Source of the DNA: Actinomadura sp. WMMA1423
GTDB lineage: Bacteria; Actinomycetota; Actinomycetes; Streptosporangiales; Streptosporangiaceae
NCBI RefSeq assembly: GCF_006547145.1
Contig: NZ_CP041244.1
Location: forward strand, 8,060,001 to 8,124,000
Reading direction: 5' to 3'
DNA: 64,000 nucleotides
Part shown: piece after piece, positions 51,762 through 60,013 of the stretch
How positions within the stretch are numbered: position 1 is the stretch's first letter
Layout of the letters: each line of letters starts with the position of its first letter
The notes under the pieces: model-generated
What the model was told of the DNA's origin: nothing
The model's input: only the letters and a program-made list of their open reading frames with translations
Database searches by the model: none
Position numbers and translations under genes: made by a program

Positions 51762-52462
51762 CGCAGGAACAGGAAGTCGTCGTCCTGCAAGGCATGGGCG
51801 AGCGCCATCTCCGGCGGGACGGGAAGGGGCGGCCCGTTCAGGATCCCCGCCGGATGCCCGGCGAGCAGGAGCGGGCTCAGCGTGAGGCACAGCTCGTCCA
51901 GCAGCCCGGCGGCCACGATCTGCGCCAGGAGGGCGGGGCCGCCCTCGCACAGGAGGCGCCGGTGGCCGCGGGCGGCGAGCTCCCGCACGGCGGCGGGGAA
52001 GTCGAGCGAGTCGTGCCCGGCGACGATGACGTCGGCGCGCTCCCGCGCGGTCTTCAGCCGGACGGGGTCGGCGGTCGCGGTCGTCAGCACGATCGTCGGG
52101 ACCTGCGCCTCGGTGAAGACGGGCGCGTCGAAGTCCAGGTCGAGGGTCCGTGACGCGATGGCCAGCGGCGGCACGGGCGTGCGGCCCTCGCGGACGCCGT
52201 CCCAGCCCTCGCTCGGCCGGACGGGCCCGTACCCCTCGGCGCGCACCGTCCCGGCGCCGACGAGGACCGCGTCGGCGAGGCCGCGCAGGAGCAGGAAGAG
52301 GTGCCGGTCGGCCTCGTTGCCGAGACCGCCGCTGCGCTCGTCGCGCTGCGCCGCGCCGTCCAGGCTGGCGACCATGTTCGCCCGCAGCCAGGTGCCGTCG
52401 GCCGGGTAGGCGTAGCGCTCGGCGAGGTCGGTCTCGCCCGGCTCGGGAGAAAGGATCCGCAT
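51743..52462 (-). CDS. RibD C-terminal domain (pyrimidine reductase family) protein B
   Basis: 239 residues, paralogous to the convergent gene: RANMVASLDGAAQRDERSG, AVLVGAGTVRAEGYGPVRP and LLCEGGPALLAQIVAAGLLDELCLT align with the same segments there. Usually annotated as a pyrimidine reductase/riboflavin-specific deaminase C-terminal protein. No ribB/ribA/ribH genes are near, so a role in flavin synthesis is not shown. ATG start at 52462. Confidence 0.87.
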   Translation of the reverse strand: MRILSPEPGETDLAERYAYPADGTWLRANMVASLDGAAQRDERSGGLGNEADRHLFLLLRGLADAVLVGAGTVRAEGYGPVRPSEGWDGVREGRTPVPPLAIASRTLDLDFDAPVFTEAQVPTIVLTTATADPVRLKTARERADVIVAGHDSLDFPAAVRELAARGHRRLLCEGGPALLAQIVAAGLLDELCLTLSPLLLAGHPAGILNGPPLPVPPEMALAHALQDDDFLFLRYTRSR

Positions 52463-52629
52463 AGGGGTCTCAAGCTACACGGGCGGCGGGCGGCGGCCGT
52501 TCCACGGGCGTCTTGACCGGTGGAATTACGGGTTGTCCCCCAATCTGTACGAAATCTGTAATGCCGGAAGCGTCTGGGCGCGACACTGGGCGACGGGGGA
52601 CGGGGCGGAACTCACGGAAGGAGCGGGGG

Positions 52630-53031
52630 GTGGAGTACGCCGCATTGGGCGCGTGGATCATCGCCGCCGTCGCGGGCGGGTACCTGCTGGTCGTCTGGCT
52701 GGTCAACGGGGGGCTCTCGACGAAGGTGACGCGGTTCCCGCTGCTGGTCGTGGCGGGGCATCCGCTCTCGGCCGTCGCGGGCCTGGCCGTGTGGGTCGCC
52801 TACGTCGCCACCGGGGAGGTCGTCTACGCCTGGGTCGCCTTCGCGGCCCTGCTCGTCATCATCCTCCAGGGGGTGCTGCTGTTCACCCGCTGGCTCGTCG
52901 GACGCGGCGGCCGCCACGCCAGGGGCGCCGAGCAGGCGTTCCCCGCCGCGGGGGTCGCCGTCCACGGCGCGGTGGCGGTCGCGACGTTCGTCCTGGTCTT
53001 CCTGACCGCGATGGAGGTCACCCGGGCGTGA
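52630..53031 (+). CDS. Four-helix integral membrane protein
   Basis: 133 residues from GTG 52630, chosen for the RBS AAGGAG 6 bases upstream rather than the upstream ATG at 52513. Four hydrophobic segments (AALGAWIIAAVAGGYLLVVWL, FPLLVVAGHPLSAVAGLAVWVAYV, YAWVAFAALLVIILQGVLLFT, AVHGAVAVATFVLVFL) cover nearly the whole protein. The mid-protein basic stretch RWLVGRGGRHARG would be cytoplasmic. Family not identified. It ends 10 bp before the convergent glgX. Confidence 0.7.
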   Translation: MEYAALGAWIIAAVAGGYLLVVWLVNGGLSTKVTRFPLLVVAGHPLSAVAGLAVWVAYVATGEVVYAWVAFAALLVIILQGVLLFTRWLVGRGGRHARGAEQAFPAAGVAVHGAVAVATFVLVFLTAMEVTRA

Positions 53032-53041
53032 GCCCGGCGGC

Positions 53042-55150
53042 TCACGCCCCGCGCCGCAGGACGATGAGCGCGCGGTCGACGAGGGTCACGACGTCGCGGC
53101 TCTTGAGGCGGGGGCGCTCGCCGACCGTGCCGGGCTCGGCGGTGTCGAGGGCGAACTCCCAGCGCTCGCCGTACTCGGCGCCGGGCAGCGTGAACTCGAC
53201 CGGTTCCGAACCGGCGTTGACCAGCAGCAGGAACGAGTCGTCGCGCACCCGCCGGCCGCGCGGGTCGGGCTCGGAGATGGCCTCGCCGTTGAGGAACACG
53301 CCGAGGGACTTGGCGAAGCCGACGTTCCAGTCGTGATCGGTCATGCTCTCGCCCGCCGGGGTCAGCCAGGCGATGTCGGCGGCGGCGCCGCGGCCCGTCC
53401 CGGTGAAGAAGCGGCGGCGCCGGAACACGGGGTGGTCGTGCCGCAGCCGCGACAGGAGCCGGACGAACTCCATGTCGCCGGAGTCCTCCCAGTGGACCCA
53501 GGCGAGCTCGTCGTCCTGGCAGTAGGCGTTGTTGTTGCCCCGCTGCGTGCGGCCGAGCTCGTCGCCGTGGGAGAGCATCGGCACGCCCTGCGACAGGAAC
53601 AGCGTCGCGAGGAAGTTGCGGCGCTGCCGGGCCCGCAGGTCGAGGACGGCGGGGTCGCGGGTGGGCCCCTCGACGCCGCAGTTCCAGGACCGGTTGTCGT
53701 CGGTGCCGTCGCGGTTGTCCTCGCCGTTGGCCTCGTTGTGCTTGTGGTCGTAGGAGACGAGGTCGGTGAGGGTGAACCCGTCGTGGCAGGTCACGAAGTT
53801 GATGGAGGCGAACGGGCGGCGCGCGCTGTTCTCGTAGAGGTCGGAGGAGCCGGTCAGCCGGGACGCGAACTCCGGCATCGTCGCGTACGAGCCGCGCCAG
53901 AAGTCGCGGACGGTGTCGCGGTACTTGCCGTTCCACTCCGTCCACAGCGGCGGGAAGTTGCCGACCTGGTAGCCGCCCTCGCCGACGTCCCACGGCTCGG
54001 CGATGAGCTTCACCTGGGAGACGACCGGGTCCTGCTGGACGAGGTCGAAGAACGCCGACAACCGGTCGACGTCGTGCAGCTCGCGGGCCAGCGCCGAGGC
54101 GAGGTCGAAGCGGAACCCGTCGACGTGCATCTCCAGGACCCAGTAGCGCAGCGAGTCCATGATGAGCTGGAGCGCGTGCGGGTGCCGGACGTTCAGCGAG
54201 TTGCCGCAGCCGGTGTAGTCGAGGTGGTAGCGCTTGTCGTCGTCGCGCAGCCGGTAGTAGGAGGCGTTGTCGATGCCCCGGAACGACAGCGTCGGGCCCA
54301 GGTGGTCGCCCTCCGCCGTGTGGTTGTAGACGACGTCCAGGATGACCTCGATGCCCGCCTCGTGCAGGGCGCGGACCATCGCCTTGAACTCCAGCACCTG
54401 CTCCCCGGACTGCCCGGACGAGCTGTAGGAGTTGTGCGGCGCGAAGAAGCCGATCGTGTTGTAGCCCCAGTAGTTGTCCAGGCCCCGCGCCACCAGCGCG
54501 TGCTCGGGGACCGACTGGTGCACCGGCATCAGCTCGACCGCCGTCACGCCGAGGTCGAGCAGATGGTCGATCATCACCGGGTGCGCGAGGCCCGCGTAGG
54601 TGCCGCGCTGCTCCTCCGGGATGGCGGGGTGCAGCTTCGTCAGGCCCTTCACGTGCGCCTCGTAGATGACGCTCTCGTGGTAGGGGACGCGCGGCGCCCG
54701 GTCGTCGCCCCAGTCGAAGAACGGGTTCACCACCACGTTCTTCGGCATGTAGGGGGCGCTGTCGTCCTCGTTCAGCGCGTCCGGGTCGGCGAACCGGTAG
54801 GAGAACAGCGACTCGTGCCAGCGGATCAGCTCGTGCGGGGTGACCCCCGCGACGGCCTTGCCGTACGGGTCGAGCAGCAGCTTGGACGGATTGCAGCGGT
54901 GCCCCTCGCGGGGGTCGAACGGCCCGTGCACCCGGTACCCGTAGCGCTGGCCGGGCCCGATCCCCGGCAGGTAGCCGTGCCAGACGAACCCGTCGACCTC
55001 GGGCAGGTCGCGCCGGGTCTCGCGGCCGTCGGCGTCGAACAGGCACAGCTCGACCCGCCGCGCCACCTCGGAGAACAGCGCGAAGTTGGTGCCCGTGCCG
55101 TCCCAGGTGGCGCCCAGCGGATAGGGGTCCCCGGGCCATACCTCCCGCAT
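53042..55150 (-). CDS. glgX: Glycogen debranching enzyme GlgX
   Basis: 702 residues from ATG 55150 (GGAGG 4 bases upstream). CBM48 N-terminal module with YPLGATWDGTGTNFALFSE, then the GH13 (subfamily 11) barrel with catalytic residues in VDGFRFDLAS (Asp), LIAEPWDVGEGG (Glu) and CHDGFTLTDLVSYDHKHNEANGE (Asp), and a C-terminal beta domain. It hydrolyses alpha-1,6 branches during glycogen breakdown. No other glg or tre gene is in the window. Confidence 0.96.
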   Translation of the reverse strand: MREVWPGDPYPLGATWDGTGTNFALFSEVARRVELCLFDADGRETRRDLPEVDGFVWHGYLPGIGPGQRYGYRVHGPFDPREGHRCNPSKLLLDPYGKAVAGVTPHELIRWHESLFSYRFADPDALNEDDSAPYMPKNVVVNPFFDWGDDRAPRVPYHESVIYEAHVKGLTKLHPAIPEEQRGTYAGLAHPVMIDHLLDLGVTAVELMPVHQSVPEHALVARGLDNYWGYNTIGFFAPHNSYSSSGQSGEQVLEFKAMVRALHEAGIEVILDVVYNHTAEGDHLGPTLSFRGIDNASYYRLRDDDKRYHLDYTGCGNSLNVRHPHALQLIMDSLRYWVLEMHVDGFRFDLASALARELHDVDRLSAFFDLVQQDPVVSQVKLIAEPWDVGEGGYQVGNFPPLWTEWNGKYRDTVRDFWRGSYATMPEFASRLTGSSDLYENSARRPFASINFVTCHDGFTLTDLVSYDHKHNEANGEDNRDGTDDNRSWNCGVEGPTRDPAVLDLRARQRRNFLATLFLSQGVPMLSHGDELGRTQRGNNNAYCQDDELAWVHWEDSGDMEFVRLLSRLRHDHPVFRRRRFFTGTGRGAAADIAWLTPAGESMTDHDWNVGFAKSLGVFLNGEAISEPDPRGRRVRDDSFLLLVNAGSEPVEFTLPGAEYGERWEFALDTAEPGTVGERPRLKSRDVVTLVDRALIVLRRGA

Positions 55151-55240
55151 GATCCTCCACCCCTCGACCGGTTTCTCCTGGCGCGTCGATTGTGGCCTAC
55201 CCGCTCGCGTCCCGCGCGCCACGGCCCGCCGCAAAGGGTT

Positions 55241-55825
55241 TCACGTCGGCGCGGCGCGGCGGGGGAGGCGCCAGACGGTCTCGCCGTCGCGGGTCTCCCC
55301 GGTGGGGCGCAGCCCGATCCTGGACGCGACGGTCGCGGAGGCGCGGTTGTCCGGGTGGACGGTCGCGACGACGTCGCGCAGCCCGTGCGCCGCGAGCCGG
55401 TCCAGCAGCGCGCGGGCGGCCTCGGTGGCGAACCCGAACCCCTGGTACGGCATGCCGATGACCCAGGCGACCGAGGCGACGAGCCGCGGGGGGCCCGGCG
55501 TGACCGTGGCCCCCGCCGAGGCGGACGCCACCGTGAACTCCGGCGCCGCCGGCGTGACCGTCGCCTGGACGTAGCCGACGGCCTGCCCGTCCCGGACGCG
55601 GCGGACGATCCAGTTAAGCCAGTACTCCTGGTGGAAGGGCGCCGGGCCCGCCGCCAGGTGCGCGTAGCGGGCGCGCAGCTCGTCCAGCGTGAGGGGCTCG
55701 CCGCCGATGTAGCGGTGCAGGCGCGGATCGTCCAGGACGGGGGCCATCTCCTCCGCGTGGTGGACCTCCAGGGGCTCCAGGACGAGCCGCTGGGTGCGGA
55801 TGGTGTCGGCGATCGGCCCGTACAC
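55241..55825 (-). CDS. GNAT-family N-acetyltransferase with an internal Ala/Thr/Pro insertion
   Basis: 194 residues from GTG 55825. The fold shows LVLEPLEVHHAEEM at the start, QGFGFATEAARALLDRL (acetyl-CoA pyrophosphate loop) and HPDNRASATVASRIGLRPTGE at the end, as in RimJ-like enzymes. Between beta-strands 3 and 4 there is an extra loop of about 22 residues (APEFTVASASAGATVTP...) in which ATVTP occurs twice, which suggests a small internal duplication. Substrate unknown. Confidence 0.82.
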   Translation of the reverse strand: MYGPIADTIRTQRLVLEPLEVHHAEEMAPVLDDPRLHRYIGGEPLTLDELRARYAHLAAGPAPFHQEYWLNWIVRRVRDGQAVGYVQATVTPAAPEFTVASASAGATVTPGPPRLVASVAWVIGMPYQGFGFATEAARALLDRLAAHGLRDVVATVHPDNRASATVASRIGLRPTGETRDGETVWRLPRRAAPT

Positions 55826-55872
55826 CCGCCGATCGTATGCTCTCGCGGCCCGGCGGACCCGTGTCGCGGCCG

Positions 55873-56448
55873 TCAGCGGCGCCAGTCGGCCCGCTTGTCC
55901 GACAGCCGCCGGGTCCACGCGCCGGCGGGATGCTGCCGGGGGTGCAGCCACAGCCACGGCTGGGAGTGCCGGAAGGGCAGGTCGGTGCCGGGCTGCCACG
56001 GGAACAGGCCCTCCCCGTTGGGCCAGACGACCTGGAGGATCGGCAGCGGCGGGCGCCGGTAGAACGCCACCGCGCCGCCGAACAGGCCGTCGAACCAGTG
56101 GGGGTCGGCGTCGCGGAAGGCCGCCTGCTGCCCCCGGACCACGCCGTCGCGGCGCTCGCCGTCCGCGGGCCCGCGCCCCTCGGTGGTCTCCCGGCCGAGC
56201 ATGTTGAGGATCTCCTCCGTCTCGTACACGTCGCCGCCGAACATCGCGAGCTCGGGGGCGCGGTGGCTGTGCCACAGGCCGACCGTGTAGGCCCAGCCGG
56301 GCCCCTCCGCGTCCGGCTGGACGAGGACGACGCTCCACCCGTACTGGGTGACGTGCACGATCGTGCGGAGCTGGAAGTTGTCCAGGCGGTCGCGGTCGCC
56401 GTAGTCACGGCACATCACGCATGTGCATGAGGGGCGATCGCCGGACAT
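55873..56448 (-). CDS. DUF4262 domain-containing protein
   Basis: 191 residues. N-terminal CTCVMCRDYGDRDRLDN followed by HVTQYGWSVVLVQPDAEGPGWAYTVGLWHSH is the DUF4262 signature (function unknown, widespread in actinomycetes). The two close Cys pairs near the start (residues 8-13) could bind metal. The C-terminus is rich in Trp and Pro. It sits upstream of the GNAT gene on the same strand with a 47-bp gap. Confidence 0.88.
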   Translation of the reverse strand: MSGDRPSCTCVMCRDYGDRDRLDNFQLRTIVHVTQYGWSVVLVQPDAEGPGWAYTVGLWHSHRAPELAMFGGDVYETEEILNMLGRETTEGRGPADGERRDGVVRGQQAAFRDADPHWFDGLFGGAVAFYRRPPLPILQVVWPNGEGLFPWQPGTDLPFRHSQPWLWLHPRQHPAGAWTRRLSDKRADWRR

Positions 56449-56502
56449 GACCCTCAGTTTACGATCAATCGACCCTGGGCGAGCATGCCGGATCGTTCAA
56501 GA

Positions 56503-57360
56503 TCACCAGAACACGCCGGTGTCGCGCGGCGGCGCCTCGTGCTCGTGCCGCGCGGGCGGGCCGAGCAGCCCCCGGACGGCCATGGCGACCAGCAGCATCG
56601 CCGCGGGCAGGCCCAGGGGGATGGCGGTGAGCGGTGCGACGGACGCCACGTCCAGGGCCGTCCCGTGGAGCAGCCCGGCGACGCCGAGGTCGGCTCCGCG
56701 CCGTCCCGCGCCCAGCGGCACGGCCAGGAGGGCGGCGGCGACGGCGAGCGCGGCCGCGGGCACCGCCAGCGCGCGGCGCCGGACGAAGAAGCCCAGCGCG
56801 ACGCCCAGCGCGCCCAGCGCGGGAAGCGCCATCACGCCGTACCAGCGGGCCGGCTCGGGCCTCATGACGATGGCGACGACAGGGGCCGGGGCGCCTTTCC
56901 GCAGGTGCCAGAGGCGAAGCCCGGATTTGTCGGGACGCACGGTCGCCGGCACCGGCGGAAGCCGCAATTTCATCGCCGTGTCGTCGAAACCCCGCGCGGT
57001 CAGTTCGCGTACGGCTCCGGAAGTGTCGATTCGCAGGGAGGGACTCCGTCCCGTCCGATAGGCGCGGTCGATCTCGGCTCGGGCGAACGCCGTCCCGCGG
57101 CCTTTTCTCGTGCGGACGCGGAAAGTCTTCGCGCCCGGGAACATCGCCCCGGCGACCCGCCCGGCCAGGGCCCGCGCCTCGGCGTCCGATCGCAGCCGGC
57201 CCGCCGCGTAGAGGTCGACATGGGCGCCGCCGTCGACCAGGAGGGCGACCTCGACCCGGGCCCGCTGCTCCCTGGGCGGCGCTCCGCCGCCGCCGCAGCC
57301 GGCGAGCACGCCGAGCAGTATCAGGGTCACCGCGACCGCGGCAAGCCGCCCATAACGCAC
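56503..57360 (-). CDS. Putative lipoprotein with C-terminal membrane helices
   Basis: 285 residues from GTG 57360 (GAGG 6 bases upstream). An N-terminal signal ends LILLGVLAGCGGGG, a good lipobox. The middle (about 30-165) is a basic soluble domain with RVEVALLVDGGAHVDLYAAG. Three or four helices occupy residues 175-270, so the protein has both a lipid anchor and membrane spans, an unusual combination. Family not recognised. Confidence 0.65.
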   Translation of the reverse strand: MRYGRLAAVAVTLILLGVLAGCGGGGAPPREQRARVEVALLVDGGAHVDLYAAGRLRSDAEARALAGRVAGAMFPGAKTFRVRTRKGRGTAFARAEIDRAYRTGRSPSLRIDTSGAVRELTARGFDDTAMKLRLPPVPATVRPDKSGLRLWHLRKGAPAPVVAIVMRPEPARWYGVMALPALGALGVALGFFVRRRALAVPAAALAVAAALLAVPLGAGRRGADLGVAGLLHGTALDVASVAPLTAIPLGLPAAMLLVAMAVRGLLGPPARHEHEAPPRDTGVFW

Positions 57361-57452
57361 TCTGGGCCTCGCTTCGTCGGTCGGTGTCGCGGCTCCGGGG
57401 GAATGATCTATTTTATGCGCGACCACCGGTGGAGCACAGCAGGGAGAAGGCC

Positions 57453-58247
57453 ATGGCCGACGATCCGGGCAGCGCGATCGACACCTCCGTTCCGCACTCC
57501 GCGCGGATATGGAACTACTGGCTCGGCGGAAAGGACAACTACCCGGTCGACCGCGAGGCCGGCGAGCAGTACGTCAGCATCTATCCGGGGATCGTGGACA
57601 TCGCGCGGACCGGCCGGCACTTCCTGGCCCGCGCCGTCCGGTACCTGGCGGGGGAGGCGGGGATCCGCCAGTTCCTCGACGTCGGCACCGGGCTTCCCAC
57701 CGTCGACAACACCCACGAGGTGGCGCAGCGCGTCGCGCCCGAGGCGCGCATCGTCTACGTCGACAACGACCCGCTCGTGCTCTCCCACGCGCACGCCCTG
57801 CTGACGAGCCGTCCCGAGGGGGAGACCAGCTACATTGAGTCCGACATGCGGGACCCCGAGCAGATCCTCCGGGTCGCCCGGGGCAAGCTCGACTTCGACC
57901 GTCCGATCGCCCTGATGCTGATGGGTGTCCTCGGGCACATCGACTCCTACGACGAGGTCCTGCACATCATCCGGACCCTGATGGCGGGCCTTCCCTCCGG
58001 CAGCCACCTGGCCCTCTACGACGACACCGACACCGACGAGGCCCACAACAAGGCGCAGCAGGAGTACGACGACACCGGCGCCGTCCCGTACCGGCTGCGC
58101 CGCCCGGAGCAGATCGCCGGGTACTTCGACGGCTTCGAACTGGTCGAGCCCGGCGTGGTGGCGTGCGAGAAGTGGCGCCCCGAGCCGAGCCCGTTCGGCG
58201 AGACGCCGAGCACCTCGACCCTCTGCGGGGTCGCCCGCAAGCCCTGA
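57453..58247 (+). CDS. SAV2177-family (DUF574) SAM-dependent methyltransferase
   Basis: 264 residues, ATG with AGGGAG 7 bases upstream. Opening HSARIWNYWLGGKDNYPVDR is the hallmark of the actinobacterial DUF574/SAV2177 family. The SAM site is FLDVGTGLPTVDNTHEVAQ, and YVDNDPLVLSHAHALL and GVLGHIDSYDEV follow. These proteins are abundant in actinomycetes and often lie beside regulators, but their methyl acceptors are unknown. It is followed by a strong hairpin. Confidence 0.94.
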   Translation: MADDPGSAIDTSVPHSARIWNYWLGGKDNYPVDREAGEQYVSIYPGIVDIARTGRHFLARAVRYLAGEAGIRQFLDVGTGLPTVDNTHEVAQRVAPEARIVYVDNDPLVLSHAHALLTSRPEGETSYIESDMRDPEQILRVARGKLDFDRPIALMLMGVLGHIDSYDEVLHIIRTLMAGLPSGSHLALYDDTDTDEAHNKAQQEYDDTGAVPYRLRRPEQIAGYFDGFELVEPGVVACEKWRPEPSPFGETPSTSTLCGVARKP

Positions 58248-58256
58248 TCCGGCCCC

Positions 58257-58303
58257 CTGATCCGACCCGGCCGTCGGCCGGACGAGGCCGACGGCCGGAT
58301 CAG
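58257..58303. terminator. Hairpin between methyltransferase and ohr
   Basis: CCGGCCGTCGGCC pairs perfectly with GGCCGACGGCCGG (13 bp, 6-base loop; 58267-58298), extended outside by CTGAT/ATCAG. It lies in the spacer of two convergent genes and can serve both. Confidence 0.72.
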
Positions 58304-58335
58304 GCCAGTCCGGAGGCGGCCCGCCCGCCGCGTGC

Positions 58336-58746
58336 TCAGACCGCCACCAGCTCCACCGGGATGTTGCCGCGCGTGGCGTTGGAGTACGGGCACACCTGGT
58401 GGGTGGCCTCGATGAGCCGCTCCTTGGCCTCCGCGCCGAGCGCGTCGGGCAGCTTCACCCGCAGGACGGCGTCGAGCTGGAAGCCGCCCTCGCCGTTCGG
58501 GCCGAGGCCGACCTCCGCGGTGACCGACAGGCCGGAGACGTCGACCTTCTGCTTCCGCGCGACCAGCTGCATGGCGCTGGCGAAGCACGCGGCGTACCCG
58601 GCCGCGAACAGCTGCTCGGGGTTCGTGCCGTCGCCGCTCCCGCCGAGCTCCTTCTGCAGGGCCATCTGGAGGTCCAGCCGCCCGTCGGGGGTGTACGCGC
58701 GCCCGTCGCGCCCGGTCGCGGTGGCCGTGGCGGTGTACTGCCGCAT
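58336..58746 (-). CDS. ohr: Organic hydroperoxide resistance protein (Ohr)
   Basis: 136 residues from ATG 58746 (AAGGGA about 8 bases upstream). Ohr/OsmC fold with the two redox Cys: YAACFASAMQLVA and HQVCPYSNATRGN. It reduces organic and lipid hydroperoxides by a lipoyl-linked mechanism. It is divergent from a TetR regulator across 77 bp that carry two palindromes. Ohr genes are commonly controlled by a MarR-type OhrR, so the TetR partner here is unusual. Confidence 0.95.
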   Translation of the reverse strand: MRQYTATATATGRDGRAYTPDGRLDLQMALQKELGGSGDGTNPEQLFAAGYAACFASAMQLVARKQKVDVSGLSVTAEVGLGPNGEGGFQLDAVLRVKLPDALGAEAKERLIEATHQVCPYSNATRGNIPVELVAV

Positions 58747-58767
58747 GAGCTGTCCCTTCGTAAGTAG

Positions 58768-58805
58768 ACAGACAGTTCTGTCTGTTACGGAGACTAGACC
58801 GGTCT
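58768..58805. promoter_or_regulatory. Palindromic operators between ohr and tetR-type gene
   Basis: ACAGACAG-TT-CTGTCTGT (58768-58785) is a perfect 8-bp-arm palindrome; AGACCGGTCT (58796-58805) is a second perfect 10-bp palindrome. Together they fill the spacer of the divergent genes and share AGAC/GTCT half-sites, as expected for a TetR dimer controlling both promoters. Confidence 0.82.
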
Positions 58806-58823
58806 GTCTGGTAGCGTCAAGGC

Positions 58824-59420
58824 GTGACCACGAGCTCGCCACCTCGCCGGAGCGCGGCCTGGAACCGCGTCTTCGACACCGCGACGCGCCTGTTCTACGC
58901 CGAGGGCGTGCACGCCGTGGGCGTGGACCGGATCATCGCCGAGGCCGGAGTGGCGAAGGCGACCTTCTACCACCACTTCCCGAGCAAGGACGACCTCGTC
59001 CTCGCCTACATCGCCGAGCAGAGCCGCAGGCAGCGCGGCCTGGCCGACCTGCCCGAGTCCGCGTCGCCCCGCGAGGCGATCGGCGGCGTGTTCGAGCGGA
59101 TGTGCGAGGTCGGCGCGGATCCCGCCTACCGCGGCTGCCCGTTCATCAACGCCGCCGCCGAGTACCCGGACCCGGCCCACCCCGTGCGCCGCGCCATCGA
59201 CGAGTTCCGGGAGTGGCTCCGGAGCCTGTTCCGCGAGCTGCTGACCGCCGGCGGCCACCCCCACCCCGACCGCACCGCCCAATCCCTGATGCTGCTCAGG
59301 GACGGCCTGGCCGTCGGCTTCGACCTGGACGACCCGGACCACGTCCGTGCCGCGGTCAGGGAAACGGTCACCCGCCTCCTGGGCCCCGCCCCCACCGATC
59401 CCGGCGAGACGAACGGGTGA
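58824..59420 (+). CDS. TetR-family transcriptional regulator
   Basis: 198 residues, GTG start. The N-terminal helix-turn-helix FYAEGVHAVGVDRIIAEAGVAKATFYHHFPSKDDLV is classical TetR. The ligand domain contains DPAYRGCPFINAAAEYPDP, with a Cys in a GCPF motif, so a thiol-based sensor is possible. The control region it shares with ohr holds a perfect palindrome, so it probably represses ohr and itself. Confidence 0.94.
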   Translation: MTTSSPPRRSAAWNRVFDTATRLFYAEGVHAVGVDRIIAEAGVAKATFYHHFPSKDDLVLAYIAEQSRRQRGLADLPESASPREAIGGVFERMCEVGADPAYRGCPFINAAAEYPDPAHPVRRAIDEFREWLRSLFRELLTAGGHPHPDRTAQSLMLLRDGLAVGFDLDDPDHVRAAVRETVTRLLGPAPTDPGETNG

Positions 59421-59464
59421 TCACCCGCGGCGGGAATACACCCGGTTCCCGCTAGTGTGCGCCC

Positions 59465-59980
59465 GTGACCGGAGTTCCACAGCGGCCGCTGCTCTTCCTC
59501 GACGTCGACGGACCGCTCATCCCCTTCGGGCCGGGCGATCACCCCGCCTACCGGCCGGCCCCGTCGCCGCACGCCGGGTCGAACCCCCTGCTGGCCCGGA
59601 TCGACCCCGCGCACGGACCCAGGCTGAGGGCGCTGCCCTGCGAGCTGGTCTGGGCCACCACCTGGATGGACGACGCGAACGAGTGCGTCGCACCGATCCT
59701 GGGGCTGCCGCGCCTGCCGATGGTGAGCTGGCCGCACGATCCCGCCGCCGAAGAGCGGGACCAGCGGCACGGCCTGCACTGGAAGACCCGCGCCCTCGTC
59801 GCGTGGGCGGCGGGACGCCCCTTCGCCTGGGTCGACGACGAGATCACCGGCAGGGACCGCGCCTGGGTGGCCGCGCGGCACCCGGGACCGGCTCTCGCTC
59901 ACCGGGTCGATCCGGGCAGGGGGATCACCAACGCCGACTACCGGGCGCTGGGGGAGTGGCTGCGCGCCGCCGTCGGATGA
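59465..59980 (+). CDS. HAD-like domain protein of unknown function
   Basis: 171 residues, start at 59465 (GTG). LLFLDVDGPLIPFGPG resembles HAD motif I (DxDG), ELVWATTWMDDANE occupies the place of motif II, and FAWVDDEITGRDRAW supplies the acidic motif IV. This is a small HAD-like phosphatase-fold family of actinomycetes, with the catalytic residues present but no biochemical role known. Upstream gene is the TetR regulator, 44 bp away. Confidence 0.78.
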   Translation: MTGVPQRPLLFLDVDGPLIPFGPGDHPAYRPAPSPHAGSNPLLARIDPAHGPRLRALPCELVWATTWMDDANECVAPILGLPRLPMVSWPHDPAAEERDQRHGLHWKTRALVAWAAGRPFAWVDDEITGRDRAWVAARHPGPALAHRVDPGRGITNADYRALGEWLRAAVG

Positions 59981-60013
59981 GCGGAGGCGGCCTTCCCGGT
60001 GGCTGCTCGCAGG

